DNA from: Amycolatopsis vastitatis
GTDB lineage: Bacteria; Actinomycetota; Actinomycetes; Mycobacteriales; Pseudonocardiaceae
Assembly (NCBI RefSeq): GCF_002234595.1
Contig: NZ_NMUL01000010.1
Coordinates: 186,001-250,000 of the forward strand
DNA: 64,000 bases
Direction of reading: 5' to 3'
The stretch's first letter is position 1, and each line of letters starts with the position of its first letter. The translations under genes and the position numbers were made by a program. Positions 34,548 through 43,685 of the stretch are shown here, in pieces. The notes beneath the pieces are model-generated. The model saw only the letters and a program-made list of their open reading frames with translations. It ran no database searches and was not told where the DNA came from.

Positions 34548-36584
34548 ATGTCCATTCTTCCCCACGCGGCAACACGAGGCCGGCTTCGACGGCGGCACGC
34601 GGCGGCGTTGACGCTGGTCGTCTCCATGGCGCTGCTCGCCGCCGGAGGACGAGCCGGCGCGGCGTCCGTGCCGTCCAGAGTCACGTTGCCCAGCCCGAAC
34701 CCGGCAGACCTGGCCGGCACGAGCAAGCCGCTCGACGCCGCACAGGTCCTCAACCTCCGCGTGTACCTGGCTGACCGGCCCGGTGTCGCGCCCCTCGCGG
34801 CGGCCGTGTCCGACCCGGATTCGCCGGTATACGGGCACTACCTCACGCCGCACGAGTTCCAGCGGCTGTTCGGGCCGGCTGCCGGCCAGGTCACCGCGGT
34901 GCGCGACTGGCTGACCGGCCAGGGCATCACCGTCACCGCGAGCACCGCCCACTACCTCGCCGTCACCACCACCGCCGGCACGTTCGACAATGCGTTCGCC
35001 ACCCAGGTCAGCGAATACGACACACCCCGTCCGTTCGGTGGCCCCTACCGCCGGGTCGCCCTGACCGGTGACCTCTCGGTGCCCGCCGAACTCGGGCCGG
35101 ACATCCTGAGCGTCACCGGCTTCAACGAAACGACGCTGCCGCGGGCCACCGGTTCCGCCGCTTCCGCGGCCGTGCGCACCGCGCGGGCCGTGAACGCCCC
35201 GGTCGCTCCTTGTTCGCATTACTGGGCAGAGCACACGGTGTCCATCCCCGAGGCGTACGGGCAAACCACCGCGCCCACCCCGATCTGCGGGTACACCCCG
35301 CAACAGATCCGGCACGCCTACGGGCTGGACACGAGCCCGTACACCGGTAAGGGCGCCACTGTGGCCGTCGTTCTGGACGACCGCAATCCCGACCTGCCCG
35401 GGGACGCGAACCGGTTCTTCGCCGACCACGGCCTCCCCGGATTCGCCCCCGGCCAGTACACCGAGGAGGACGTGAGCCCGCCGTCGTCGTCCCATTGTTT
35501 CGATTCGTCCGCCCGTGGTCCCGCGCACGCGAACGGGCCTGGCGGCCTGGTCGGGCAGTGGGTCGAATCGGCCATCGACATCGAGGCGGTGCACCTGGCC
35601 GCGCCGGACGCGAAACTGGTCTACGTCGGCATGGACTGTGTGGCGTCGTCGTCCGGGCCCGGGTCCGACTTTCTCCGCAACGGCCTCGACGGGGTCACCA
35701 AGGTGGTGGACGAGCGGCTCGCGGACGTCGCGTCGGGATCGTGGAGCCTCGGCGAAGAAAACTACGGACCGGCGGATCTGCTGGTATGGGACGCGATCCT
35801 GGAACAGGGCGCCGTGGAGGGAATCGGCTTCGATTTCAGCTCCGGCGACAACGGTGACGCTCTCACCGGCAATCCGGTTCACGTGCCCTTTCCCGCGGAC
35901 GACCCCTGGGCCACCCAGGTCGGTGGCACCAGCCTGGCCCTCGGCGCCGACGGCTCGATCGTCGGTGACTACGCCTGGGGTCAGCACCGCACCCCGTTGA
36001 ACGCGGCGGGAACGGGCTACGAGCAGCCGCCGCCGGGAGACTTCTCCCAGGGCTCCGGCGGTGGCGTCAGCACCCACTACGCGCAGCCGCACTACCAAAA
36101 GCCCGCGGTGCCGGCCGCGCTGAGCACTCTCGACGGCATTCAGCGGCCCGGCCGCGCCGGCCCGGACATCTCCCTCGACGCGGGCATCCAGATCCTGGTC
36201 GGTTACACCGGGTCGATCACCGAGGGCCAGTACGGCGAAGCCGCCCAAGGTGGTGGCACCAGCCTGTCAGCGCCATTGCTGGCCGGCGTCGAAGCCGATG
36301 TCATCCAGGCAGCCGGACATCCACTGGGCTTCGTCAACCCGCTGCTGTACAGCGCGCGCGGCACCGGGGCGATCCGCGACATCCTGCCGGTCGACCCGGC
36401 CCACCCACCGGTGGAGTTCGGCGCCCCCGAGCAACAGTCTTCCGACAACGCCACGCTGATCACCGAAGGGGAGGACGGTGTACTGCAGGCGGCCCCCGGC
36501 TATGACGACGCCACCGGACTGGGGGCGCCCTCGCCGACGTTCATCGCCGAACTCGGCGAGCTGTCCGTGGACAGAAGAAAATAG
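34548..36584 (+). CDS. Secreted S53 (sedolisin/kumamolisin-type) pro-peptidase
   Basis: 678 aa from ATG 34548. Signal peptide (HAAALTLVVSMALLAAGGRA), activation pro-domain from about 60 to 230 (VYGHYLTPHEFQRLFGPA), then catalytic domain. Catalytic Glu and Asp: WVESAIDIEAVHLAAPDAK; oxyanion Asp: FDFSSGDNGD; nucleophile Ser in GGGTSLSAPLLAGVEADV. An acid serine peptidase acting outside the cell. It stands alone, with its own upstream region of about 125 bases. Confidence 0.9.
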   Translation: MSILPHAATRGRLRRRHAAALTLVVSMALLAAGGRAGAASVPSRVTLPSPNPADLAGTSKPLDAAQVLNLRVYLADRPGVAPLAAAVSDPDSPVYGHYLTPHEFQRLFGPAAGQVTAVRDWLTGQGITVTASTAHYLAVTTTAGTFDNAFATQVSEYDTPRPFGGPYRRVALTGDLSVPAELGPDILSVTGFNETTLPRATGSAASAAVRTARAVNAPVAPCSHYWAEHTVSIPEAYGQTTAPTPICGYTPQQIRHAYGLDTSPYTGKGATVAVVLDDRNPDLPGDANRFFADHGLPGFAPGQYTEEDVSPPSSSHCFDSSARGPAHANGPGGLVGQWVESAIDIEAVHLAAPDAKLVYVGMDCVASSSGPGSDFLRNGLDGVTKVVDERLADVASGSWSLGEENYGPADLLVWDAILEQGAVEGIGFDFSSGDNGDALTGNPVHVPFPADDPWATQVGGTSLALGADGSIVGDYAWGQHRTPLNAAGTGYEQPPPGDFSQGSGGGVSTHYAQPHYQKPAVPAALSTLDGIQRPGRAGPDISLDAGIQILVGYTGSITEGQYGEAAQGGGTSLSAPLLAGVEADVIQAAGHPLGFVNPLLYSARGTGAIRDILPVDPAHPPVEFGAPEQQSSDNATLITEGEDGVLQAAPGYDDATGLGAPSPTFIAELGELSVDRRK

Positions 36585-36673
36585 CGCGGGGCCGGCCGAG
36601 CCGGCTGGTGGCGCATGTGGACGGTCGGGAAAGATCGGCGGCTCTGGGCCGATTTGTCCTCAAGGGAATGCGG

Positions 36674-38212
36674 ATGCAGGGGTTTGGTGTGGAGAGCTTT
36701 GATTTTGTGATCGTGGGCGGCGGGACGGCGGGCTGCGTGCTGGCGGGCCGCCTGTCCGAGGATCCCGGCGTTTCGGTGCTCCTGCTGGAGGCCGGCGCGG
36801 CTACGCCGCCGATCGGCGCGGACGACCCGCAGGCTTGGTTGTCACTCGTGAGATCCTCGGCTGCTACGGGCGGCGTCGCGCAGGGCGAGTCGATCGCCGG
36901 CTCCACGGATCCGATCCCACGGGGCCGGGTGCTGGGCGGTTCCTCGGCGATCAACGGGATGATTTTCGCCCGCGGCCACAGGTCCAGTTATGACCGGTGG
37001 GCCGAGGAAGGCGCCACAGGCTGGGGGTACACCGACCTGTTGCCGTATTTCATGCGCACCGAGAGCGCCCCGGGCCGCGATCCCGCGATCCGCGGCATGA
37101 CCGGGCCGCTCGCGGTTGCTCCCGCGAGTACGCCGGGACCGGTGTTCGAGGCCAGTCTGGAAGCAGCCGAAGAAGCGGGCCATCGCCGGGCGGGCGATAT
37201 CAGCGGCGGGCTGGAGGAAGGCTTCGGCTGGCCGGACCTGAACATTGTCGCGGGCAGGCGCCAGAACGCCGTCGACGCCTACCTCGCGCCGGCCGCCGGC
37301 CGCCGCAACCTTCGGGTGGTGACGGGGGCCCTCGTCCACCGTCTCCTGGTCAACCGAGGCCGCTGCGACGGCGTCGAGTACAGCGTGGGCACCGAACTGG
37401 TCCAAACCAGGTGCACCGGCGAAGTGGTGCTCGCCGCGGGGGCCATCGGCTCGCCCCCACTGTTGCAGCGCTCCGGAATCGGTGCTGCCGACGTGGTCCG
37501 TCCACATGGCATCCCGGTGGTCGAGGACTTGCCCGGCGTCGGGGAAAACCTGCAAGACCACCCGACCGTCAGCATCGTCCATCTCCCCGGTCAGCCGATG
37601 CCGATGGCCAGGAACAATCGCCTGGAGGCACTGGGGCTGCTCCGAAGCGACCCGGAGGTGGGCAGCCCGGACCTGCAGGTCGCGTTCGGCGACATCCCGG
37701 TGCCCTCCTCGCACGGCGGCGAGCCGGAGACGATCCTCGTGGTCCTGACCTCGCTGATGCAGCCCTTCAGTCGCGGGTCAGTCCGCCTCGCCGGCGCCGA
37801 CCCGGCCGTCGCTCCCGTGGTCGTCCCACGCTATCTGGCCGATTCCCGCGACCTCGAGGCCATCGCCAAGGGCCTCGAGATCGCCCGGGACATCTGTCGT
37901 ACCACAGCCTCGAAGCCCTGGTACGCAACGGAAGTCGTGCCCGGACCCGACGTCGGCGGCGACGCGGCGCTGCGTGCCTACGCCGCCGCATCGGTGTCCA
38001 CCTACTACCACCCGGTAGGCACCTGCCGCATCGGAACCGACGCCATGGCCGTGGTCGACCCTGAACTGCGTGTCCACGGCATCCTCGGGCTGCGGGTCGC
38101 TGACGCCTCGGTGATGCCGTCGATCGTGTCCGCCAACACCAACGCCACCGTCTATGCCATCGCCGAGCGGGCGTCGGAACTGATACAGGCGGCCTATCGC
38201 AGCGGGTCATAA
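36674..38212 (+). CDS. GMC-family FAD oxidoreductase
   Basis: 512 aa from ATG 36674 (AGGGAA upstream; ATG 36668 also possible). FAD motif DFVIVGGGTAGCVLAGRL, GMC signature GRVLGGSSAINGMIFARGH and second signature VVLAAGAIGSPPLLQRSGIG. Active-site His and Asn in TYYHPVGTCRIG and NTNATVYAIAE. Choline dehydrogenase/alcohol oxidase group. Substrate unknown; near the S53 peptidase gene but separated by about 90 bases. Confidence 0.92.
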   Translation: MQGFGVESFDFVIVGGGTAGCVLAGRLSEDPGVSVLLLEAGAATPPIGADDPQAWLSLVRSSAATGGVAQGESIAGSTDPIPRGRVLGGSSAINGMIFARGHRSSYDRWAEEGATGWGYTDLLPYFMRTESAPGRDPAIRGMTGPLAVAPASTPGPVFEASLEAAEEAGHRRAGDISGGLEEGFGWPDLNIVAGRRQNAVDAYLAPAAGRRNLRVVTGALVHRLLVNRGRCDGVEYSVGTELVQTRCTGEVVLAAGAIGSPPLLQRSGIGAADVVRPHGIPVVEDLPGVGENLQDHPTVSIVHLPGQPMPMARNNRLEALGLLRSDPEVGSPDLQVAFGDIPVPSSHGGEPETILVVLTSLMQPFSRGSVRLAGADPAVAPVVVPRYLADSRDLEAIAKGLEIARDICRTTASKPWYATEVVPGPDVGGDAALRAYAAASVSTYYHPVGTCRIGTDAMAVVDPELRVHGILGLRVADASVMPSIVSANTNATVYAIAERASELIQAAYRSGS

Positions 38213-38284
38213 GCGCCCGGATCGGATCGGCCCAGTCGCGGCAGGCGCTCGGCTTCCACCTCCGCGGTGGCCGCCGCGATGCGG

Positions 38285-38578
38285 TCAGTCGATGCCTTCG
38301 ACGATGCGGAAGTCGCGCTCGACGCCGTCGGACAGGGCGACCAGCGCCTCCTGGTAGGCCGCACTTTCGCGCGCCGCGACGGCCTGCTCGAAGCTGTCGA
38401 ACTCGATCAGGATGGTGCGCTCGGCGATTCCGGCGTCGTGCGCCACGACCCGACCGCCACGGACGAGGACCCGACCGCCCCCGGCCTTGACGGCCGGAGC
38501 GGCCAGCTTGTTGTAAGCAGCCAGCTTTTCAGGGTCGGAAATGGTGCGGTAGACGCTGACCCAGTAGCCCTTGGGCAT
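38285..38578 (-). CDS. DUF1330 protein
   Basis: 97 aa. MPKGYWVSVYRTISDPEKLA, GGGRVLVRGGRVV, RTILIEFDSFEQAVAARES: the complete small ferredoxin-like DUF1330 domain. Function unknown. It lies 31 bases downstream of the MFS gene on the same strand, so it probably ends the MarR-MFS operon. Confidence 0.88.
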   Translation of the reverse strand: MPKGYWVSVYRTISDPEKLAAYNKLAAPAVKAGGGRVLVRGGRVVAHDAGIAERTILIEFDSFEQAVAARESAAYQEALVALSDGVERDFRIVEGID

Positions 38579-38609
38579 GGAACCTCCAGTGTGGGGATGT
38601 ACATCTGAC

Positions 38610-40013
38610 TTACGGGTTGGTCTCGGACGAGCGTCGGCGGGCGAGAGCGAGGCTTGTCAGCGTCGTGATCGCCATGGCGCCGATGCCGACCAGCGCCGCG
38701 GTGGTGTAGGCGCTGTCATCGGGGAAGAGGTGGCCGGGGCCGGTGCCCGCGGCGAGGATCAGGCCGCCGATGGCGCTGCCCAGGGAGTACCCGACGCTGC
38801 GGACGACGTAGTTGAAGCTCATCGCGCTCGACGTCTCGCTCTTGGGGGTGACGGCCAGGATGACGCCGGGCATCGCGGCCGAGAAGCCGCCGACGCCGAA
38901 GCCGAGCACGCCCATCGCGGCGAACAGTTCGGCCAGGTCCGACCGGGCCGCCGCGAACAGGGCGAACCCGCCGCCGACCACGACGGCGCTGCCGGCCAGG
39001 AGCAGGGGGTCGGCGATCCGCTTCCGGACCCGGGGCGTGAGCTTGCCTGCGACGAACCCCAGCAGAGAGAACGGGATGAGGACCAGCCCGGCGACGAAGG
39101 TCGTCAGCCCGAAGCCGTAGCCGGCGCCGTGCGGCGTCTGCGCGTACCGGGTGATGAGGGTGAGCAGGAGGTACATGCCGATCCCGCCGACGAACATGGC
39201 GATGTTCGCCCCGGCGACCGCCGGGTGCCGTACCGCCCGGACATCGACCAGGGGCGTCTTGCCGCGCAGCTCGGAAACGGTCCAGACGCACAGCAGGAGC
39301 ACGGCGGCGACGGCAAGGGTCACCGCCACGGCGAGGTGCCGGCTCCACAGGCTGCTCTCGCCGGCCAGGAACAGCACAAGGAGCAGTCCACCGGCCAGGA
39401 CGAGCGCACTGGTCACGTTCACGTGAGCGGAGCGGCCTTCGGGAGCTGCGGGCATGGAGCGCCACGCGGTCACGAAGGCGATGGCGGTGACGAGCAGGCC
39501 GAGGCCGTAGGCGGCCCGCAGTCCGCCGAACTCGGCGAGCAGCGCGGCCAACGGGTAGCCGACGCCGGCGCCGATGATCGAGACCACCGAGATCAGGGCG
39601 ATCGTGGCCGCGCTGCGCTCCTCGGGAAGGTGGTCGCGGGCCACGCCCATCATCAGCGCCGTGAGACCGAGTCCGGCGCCTTGGGCCGCTCTGCCGATGA
39701 GCAGCCAGGCGAACGGCAGCGGCAGCACGGTGAGCGCGCTGCCGGCGACGACGATCGCCAGCGTGGCGAGGATCGTGGCCCGCCGGTGCGGACCGGCTCC
39801 GAGCCGGCCGAGGACGGGCGTGGCGACAGCGCCGCTGAGCAGGGCGATGGTCAGCGTCCACTGCGCGCTGTCGAGCGAGACGTGGAACGTGGTCGCCACG
39901 CTGGTGATGAGCGGCGTCCCGAGGCTGGCGACCGCCGCCACGACCAGGGCGATGAACATCAGGGCGGGGACCAGCAGCCGCGCCTCGGAGCGCTCCAGGG
40001 TGCGCTCCGTCAC
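38610..40013 (-). CDS. MFS drug transporter (DHA2-like)
   Basis: 467 aa from GTG 40013, overlapping the MarR stop (GTGA). About 14 hydrophobic segments; loop GRLGAGPHRRATILATLAIV and helix SLDSAQWTLTIALLSGAVATPV near the N-terminus are typical of multidrug exporters. Cytoplasmic C-terminus ends RRRSSETNP. Co-transcribed with the MarR gene that presumably represses it. Confidence 0.92.
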   Translation of the reverse strand: MTERTLERSEARLLVPALMFIALVVAAVASLGTPLITSVATTFHVSLDSAQWTLTIALLSGAVATPVLGRLGAGPHRRATILATLAIVVAGSALTVLPLPFAWLLIGRAAQGAGLGLTALMMGVARDHLPEERSAATIALISVVSIIGAGVGYPLAALLAEFGGLRAAYGLGLLVTAIAFVTAWRSMPAAPEGRSAHVNVTSALVLAGGLLLVLFLAGESSLWSRHLAVAVTLAVAAVLLLCVWTVSELRGKTPLVDVRAVRHPAVAGANIAMFVGGIGMYLLLTLITRYAQTPHGAGYGFGLTTFVAGLVLIPFSLLGFVAGKLTPRVRKRIADPLLLAGSAVVVGGGFALFAAARSDLAELFAAMGVLGFGVGGFSAAMPGVILAVTPKSETSSAMSFNYVVRSVGYSLGSAIGGLILAAGTGPGHLFPDDSAYTTAALVGIGAMAITTLTSLALARRRSSETNP

Positions 40014-40468
40014 TGCTTCGGCCCTTCGCGGTCCTGGCTTTCGAGTTCTGCCAGGTGCGTCAGCGCCGGAAGCGCCGCCACCAGTGCCTCGACCTCGTCG
40101 CCGGTGAGCTCGGCGATCAACCGCTCGAACGCGTGGACGCCCGCCTGGCGCCGCGTCCGGACATAGGAGGCGCCGGCCTCGGTCAGGCACACCAGCGTGA
40201 CCCGCTTGTCGGCGGCGTCGCCTCGCCGCTCGACCAGGCCGGACTCCTCCATCACCCGGACCACGGCGGTCATCGCGGGCTGGGTGACGCCCTCGACCGC
40301 GGCCAGATCGGTGATGCGCCGCGGGCCGGTCCGGTCCAGGGTGGCCAAGGTGGCGGCGGACGTCAGGCTCATGTCACGGGGCAGGCGTCTCGCGGCCCTG
40401 GTGGCCAGGCCGTAGAGGGCCGCCCCGATGGCGGCGGACGCGCCACGAGCGGCGTCTTGACGACTCAT
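40010..40468 (-). CDS. MarR-family regulator of the MFS exporter
   Basis: 152 aa. wHTH: RRITDLAAVEGVTQPAMTAV, VRVMEESGLVERRGDAADKR. Translationally coupled to the MFS gene, the classic MarR/exporter pair. Its promoter region (40470-40510) lies inside the end of the TetR gene upstream. Confidence 0.92.
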   Translation of the reverse strand: MSRQDAARGASAAIGAALYGLATRAARRLPRDMSLTSAATLATLDRTGPRRITDLAAVEGVTQPAMTAVVRVMEESGLVERRGDAADKRVTLVCLTEAGASYVRTRRQAGVHAFERLIAELTGDEVEALVAALPALTHLAELESQDREGPKQ

Positions 40469-40469
40469 G

Positions 40470-40510
40470 CCCGAAGCATAGCAGTTTTATATTCATGGTT
40501 TATGTAAATG
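40470..40510 (-). promoter_or_regulatory. AT-rich promoter/operator of the MarR-MFS operon
   Basis: A strikingly AT-rich patch in high-GC DNA. On the minus strand TTTACAT-N9-ATATAAA forms an imperfect palindrome and contains -35-like TTTACA. It overlaps the last codons and stop of the TetR gene, so the MarR-MFS-DUF1330 unit has its own promoter. Confidence 0.5.
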
Positions 40511-41200
40511 CCCGACTGGCGCGTGCGCGCGCTGGCCGGCTTCGGTTTGCGCGGGGTCGGCGGGCGGCAGCAGCGCGGCGGTGAGGGCGGTGGCCAGGAA
40601 GTCACGGAAGCGTTCGAGGGGCCAGGTTTGGCGCAGTACGAGGAGTTCGTAGAGGGCGGGGTCGGTGTAGGCCCACATCACGTCGCCGGCCTGCGCGACG
40701 TCGACGTCCGGGCGCAGGTATCCGCGGTCGTGGAGCAGGCGGGCCTGGTGATCCATGCGATCGCGGCGTTCGGTGTCGAGCCGGGTGAGCAGGGCGGTCA
40801 TCTCGGGTGAGCTGGCCGCGGCCGCGCGGATGAGCAGGACCACGGGCGCGAAGCGCGGGAAGACCTCGGAGGCGAACTTGGCCCATCGCCGGACGATCGC
40901 ATACGGGTCGGTCTCCTGGGCGCCCATCTCGTCCGATCGCCGGACCGTGGGCACGAGGTCGGGTCCGGCCAGTGCGGCGTCGGCGATCGCTTGGACCAGA
41001 CCGGGCTTGTTGCCGAACGCCTTGTAGACGGTCTCGACCGACACCCCGGCCTGCGCCGCGATGGTGCTGATCTTGGTGGCGGCGTACCCGTCGGCCAGGA
41101 ACAGCCCGCGAGCGGCCTCGAGGATGGCGTCACGGTTCTGCTGGGCCTGCACGCGTCGTCGGCTGGAGTCGTAGTTTCTGCTGGCCTTGACCGGCGTCAT
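40493..41200 (-). CDS. TetR-family regulator
   Basis: 235 aa from ATG 41200; ATG 41212 is too close to the AGGAG. HTH: NRDAILEAARGLFLADGYAA, ISTIAAQAGVSVETVYKAFG. Divergent from the SnoaL/NmrA pair, with a perfect palindrome between the starts. Likely repressor of both directions. Confidence 0.92.
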   Translation of the reverse strand: MTPVKASRNYDSSRRRVQAQQNRDAILEAARGLFLADGYAATKISTIAAQAGVSVETVYKAFGNKPGLVQAIADAALAGPDLVPTVRRSDEMGAQETDPYAIVRRWAKFASEVFPRFAPVVLLIRAAAASSPEMTALLTRLDTERRDRMDHQARLLHDRGYLRPDVDVAQAGDVMWAYTDPALYELLVLRQTWPLERFRDFLATALTAALLPPADPAQTEAGQRAHAPVGHLHKP

Positions 41201-41223
41201 ATTTGAGTACATACTCCTGTATC

Positions 41224-41243
41224 GGTTACAGATGGCTGTAACC
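41224..41243. promoter_or_regulatory. TetR operator palindrome
   Basis: GGTTACAG-atgg-CTGTAACC, a perfect 8-base-arm palindrome exactly between the divergent starts (41200 and 41267). Confidence 0.75.
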
Positions 41244-41266
41244 AAGTATGGACGGAGGTGGGCGGC

Positions 41267-41716
41267 ATGACAAGCGACCGCACGGAGGTCGGCCCCATGG
41301 CCGTCGCCGAACGGATCTGCCGGGCCACGAGCGAGCATGATCTCGACGCGCTGGCGGCCTGCTTCAGCAGCGAATACCAGAGCGTGTGGCCGATCCATCC
41401 GGCCCGCGGCTTCGGCGGCGTCGACCAGGTGCGGCGGAACTGGGAGCAGATCTTCGCCGGGGTTCCCGACGTGCGAACCGAGGTCGTCAACAGCGTGGTG
41501 TCGGGCGATGAGGTCTGGTCGGAGTGGGAGTTCAGTGGCAACCGGCGCGACGGGGAGCCGTTCCTGATGCGCGGAGTGGTCATTCTGCGGGTGTCCGGCG
41601 AGCGGGCGACGCTGGCTCGGTTCTACCTCGAGCCAGTCGACGACACCGCGGACGAGGTCAACGCCGCCGTGCGGCGTCTGATCGGCGCCACCGACAGTCA
41701 GGAGGTCCGGTCATGA
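41267..41716 (+). CDS. SnoaL-like protein
   Basis: 149 aa from ATG 41267 (GGAGGTG upstream). SnoaL/NTF2-like: AERICRATSEHDLDALAACF, SSEYQSVWPIHPARGFGG, WSEWEFSGNRRDGEPF, RGVVILRVSG. Overlaps the NmrA gene (ATGA). Same module type as 28457-29949. Confidence 0.88.
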   Translation: MTSDRTEVGPMAVAERICRATSEHDLDALAACFSSEYQSVWPIHPARGFGGVDQVRRNWEQIFAGVPDVRTEVVNSVVSGDEVWSEWEFSGNRRDGEPFLMRGVVILRVSGERATLARFYLEPVDDTADEVNAAVRRLIGATDSQEVRS

Positions 41717-42624
41717 TCCTCGTGGCCGGCGGGACCGGCACCCTGGGAACCCGGGTCGTGCGGGCGATCACCGCGAGCGGCACGCCGGTGCGGGTCCTGA
41801 CCCGCAACGCCGACCGCGCCAAGGCGTTGCGCGCCGACGGGGTCGAGATCGCGGTCGGCGACGTGCGTGATCCGGCGACCCTCGTGCCGGCGATGCACGG
41901 CGCGACCACCGTCGTCTCCGCCGTGCAGGGCTTCGCAGGGTTGGACCCGGGTGGCGCCACCGCGGTCGACCTCGGCGGCAACGAGAATCTGCTGCGCGCC
42001 GCGGAAGCCGCCGACGTGCGGCGGTTCATCCTGATCTCCGCGGTGGGTGCCTCACCGGACAGCCCGCTGGATCTGCGGCGCGTCAAGCACCAGGCCGAGA
42101 CGACGGCACGGCGTAGCCGGCTGGAGACCACCATCATCCGGCCCACTGTGTATCTGGAGACCTGGCTGGGCATCCTCACCGAAATGATCGAGACCAAGCG
42201 CGCGACCACCGTGTTCGGCCGCGGCGACAACCCGATCAACTTCGTCAGCGCGGACGACGTCGCCGCACTCGTCGAGCGCGCCACCCACACGCCCGAGCTC
42301 GCCGGCGCGACCGTCGAGATCGGCGGCCCGGGCAACCTCACCCTCAACGAGCTGTCCCGCACACTGCTGGCGCGCCACAACGTCCCGGAGAAGATCAACC
42401 ACGTCCCCCTTCCCGTGCTCAGGGCCGTCGCGACCCTCCTCCGCCCGATCAAACCGGCTGTCGCCGCACTCGCCCGCTTCGGAATCATCATGGACTCCAC
42501 CGATATGACCCTCGCGGCCGACACGGCCCGAGCTACCGTGCCCAACCTTCCCCTGACAAGCCTCGACGCCGTCCTCGCCCACCCGAGCGGCCCGGCTCCC
42601 GGTCCGACGAGCCGGCCGGCCTGA
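41713..42624 (+). CDS. NmrA/NAD(P)H-binding protein
   Basis: 303 aa, ATG 41713 overlapping the SnoaL stop. ILVAGGTGTLGTRVVRAITA, VRVLTRNADRAKALRADGVE, RFILISAVGASPDSP: an atypical SDR with a clear dinucleotide site. Second gene of the TetR-controlled unit. Confidence 0.92.
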   Translation: MILVAGGTGTLGTRVVRAITASGTPVRVLTRNADRAKALRADGVEIAVGDVRDPATLVPAMHGATTVVSAVQGFAGLDPGGATAVDLGGNENLLRAAEAADVRRFILISAVGASPDSPLDLRRVKHQAETTARRSRLETTIIRPTVYLETWLGILTEMIETKRATTVFGRGDNPINFVSADDVAALVERATHTPELAGATVEIGGPGNLTLNELSRTLLARHNVPEKINHVPLPVLRAVATLLRPIKPAVAALARFGIIMDSTDMTLAADTARATVPNLPLTSLDAVLAHPSGPAPGPTSRPA

Positions 42625-42681
42625 ACCTGTCGCCGTGGCCACGCAAGACCAGCTTGGTGAGGTTCTCCCGGCCGTGCCCGG

Positions 42682-43644
42682 TCAGAGCCCGAACCGCGGA
42701 AACAGCGCGGAGCCGTGGAACGCGACGATGCGGCTGACACCCTCGGCGGTCGTCGTCAACACGTGCAGGGCGTGTGGACGGCGCGCACCGTCGTGGCCGC
42801 GGGTGTACACCGCGAACGCGGGCTGTCCGTTGGCGGCGGTGGCCACCACTTCGGCCGGGCCGATGATCGGCATCTGCTTGGCCAGGAAGGCGAGAACGGT
42901 GTCACGGCCTTCGAACCAGGTGGTGATCGGCGGCATTTCCCAGCGTGCGTCTTGGGTCAGCACGGCGACCAGCTGGTCGACGTCCGCGGTTTCGAACGCG
43001 GTGACGTACCGGTCGAGCAGGGCTCGCTGCCGCGGCTCGGCCGGTTCGGCCAGGCTGCCCTCTTCGAGCGGAACCTGGGCTCGCGCTCGCTGCAGCGCGC
43101 TGGTGACGGCCGCTGTCGTCATCTCCAGCAGTTCCGCGACCTCGGCGGTCCGCCATTGCAGCACGTCGCGCAGGATCAGCACGGCTCGTTGGCGCGGTGG
43201 TAGCCGCTGGAGTGCCCCGATCAGGGCGAGCCGCATGGTCTGCCGCTGCACCACGACGGTTGCCGGGTCGGCCGGTGTGGCGGCGAACAGCAGGTCGGGT
43301 GCCGGTTGAAGCCACGGCACCTCCTGGGCCGGCTCGACCAGCCTGGCCTCCAGGTTTGTTTCGGGCGAGCCGAGATCGGCCGGCAGCGGCCTGTGTCTGC
43401 TCTTTTCCAGCGCCTTGAAACACGCCCGGGTCGCGATGCGGTAGAGCCAGGTGCGCAACGACGATCGGCCCTCGAACCCGCCGTAGGCCCGCCAGGCGTC
43501 GAGATAGACGTCCTGAACCACTTCTTCGGCCTCGTCGACCGAACCGAGCAACCGGTAGCAGTAGGCGAGCAGCTCGCGCCGGAACGGTTCGCTCAGCCGG
43601 CCGAAATCCTCGTTGCCGTTCTGGGTCTCGGTCACAGAGTGCAT
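42682..43644 (-). CDS. ECF sigma factor with C-terminal SnoaL-like domain (SigJ/ECF56 type)
   Basis: 320 aa. Sigma-2 region RELLAYCYRLLGSVDEAEEV, VQDVYLDAWRAYGGFEG, linker PWLQPAPDLLF (like the W-L-x-P-x-P-D linker of the TIGR02960 group), sigma-4 region LPPRQRAVLILRDVLQW, AEVAELLEMTTAAVTSALQR, then a SnoaL-like tail from about residue 205. The tail usually modulates activity in place of an anti-sigma factor. The gene is complete, in contrast to the ECF41 gene at 61 kb. Confidence 0.9.
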   Translation of the reverse strand: MHSVTETQNGNEDFGRLSEPFRRELLAYCYRLLGSVDEAEEVVQDVYLDAWRAYGGFEGRSSLRTWLYRIATRACFKALEKSRHRPLPADLGSPETNLEARLVEPAQEVPWLQPAPDLLFAATPADPATVVVQRQTMRLALIGALQRLPPRQRAVLILRDVLQWRTAEVAELLEMTTAAVTSALQRARAQVPLEEGSLAEPAEPRQRALLDRYVTAFETADVDQLVAVLTQDARWEMPPITTWFEGRDTVLAFLAKQMPIIGPAEVVATAANGQPAFAVYTRGHDGARRPHALHVLTTTAEGVSRIVAFHGSALFPRFGL

Positions 43645-43685
43645 GATCCACGCTTCCGGTCGATGGCGGTGGGTGGCCGGCCGGT

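Noticed and set aside
38571-40166. 531-codon plus-strand open frame
   Set aside because: Exact shadow of the MFS gene on the other strand; Gly/Asp/Glu/Arg-rich with no motif.
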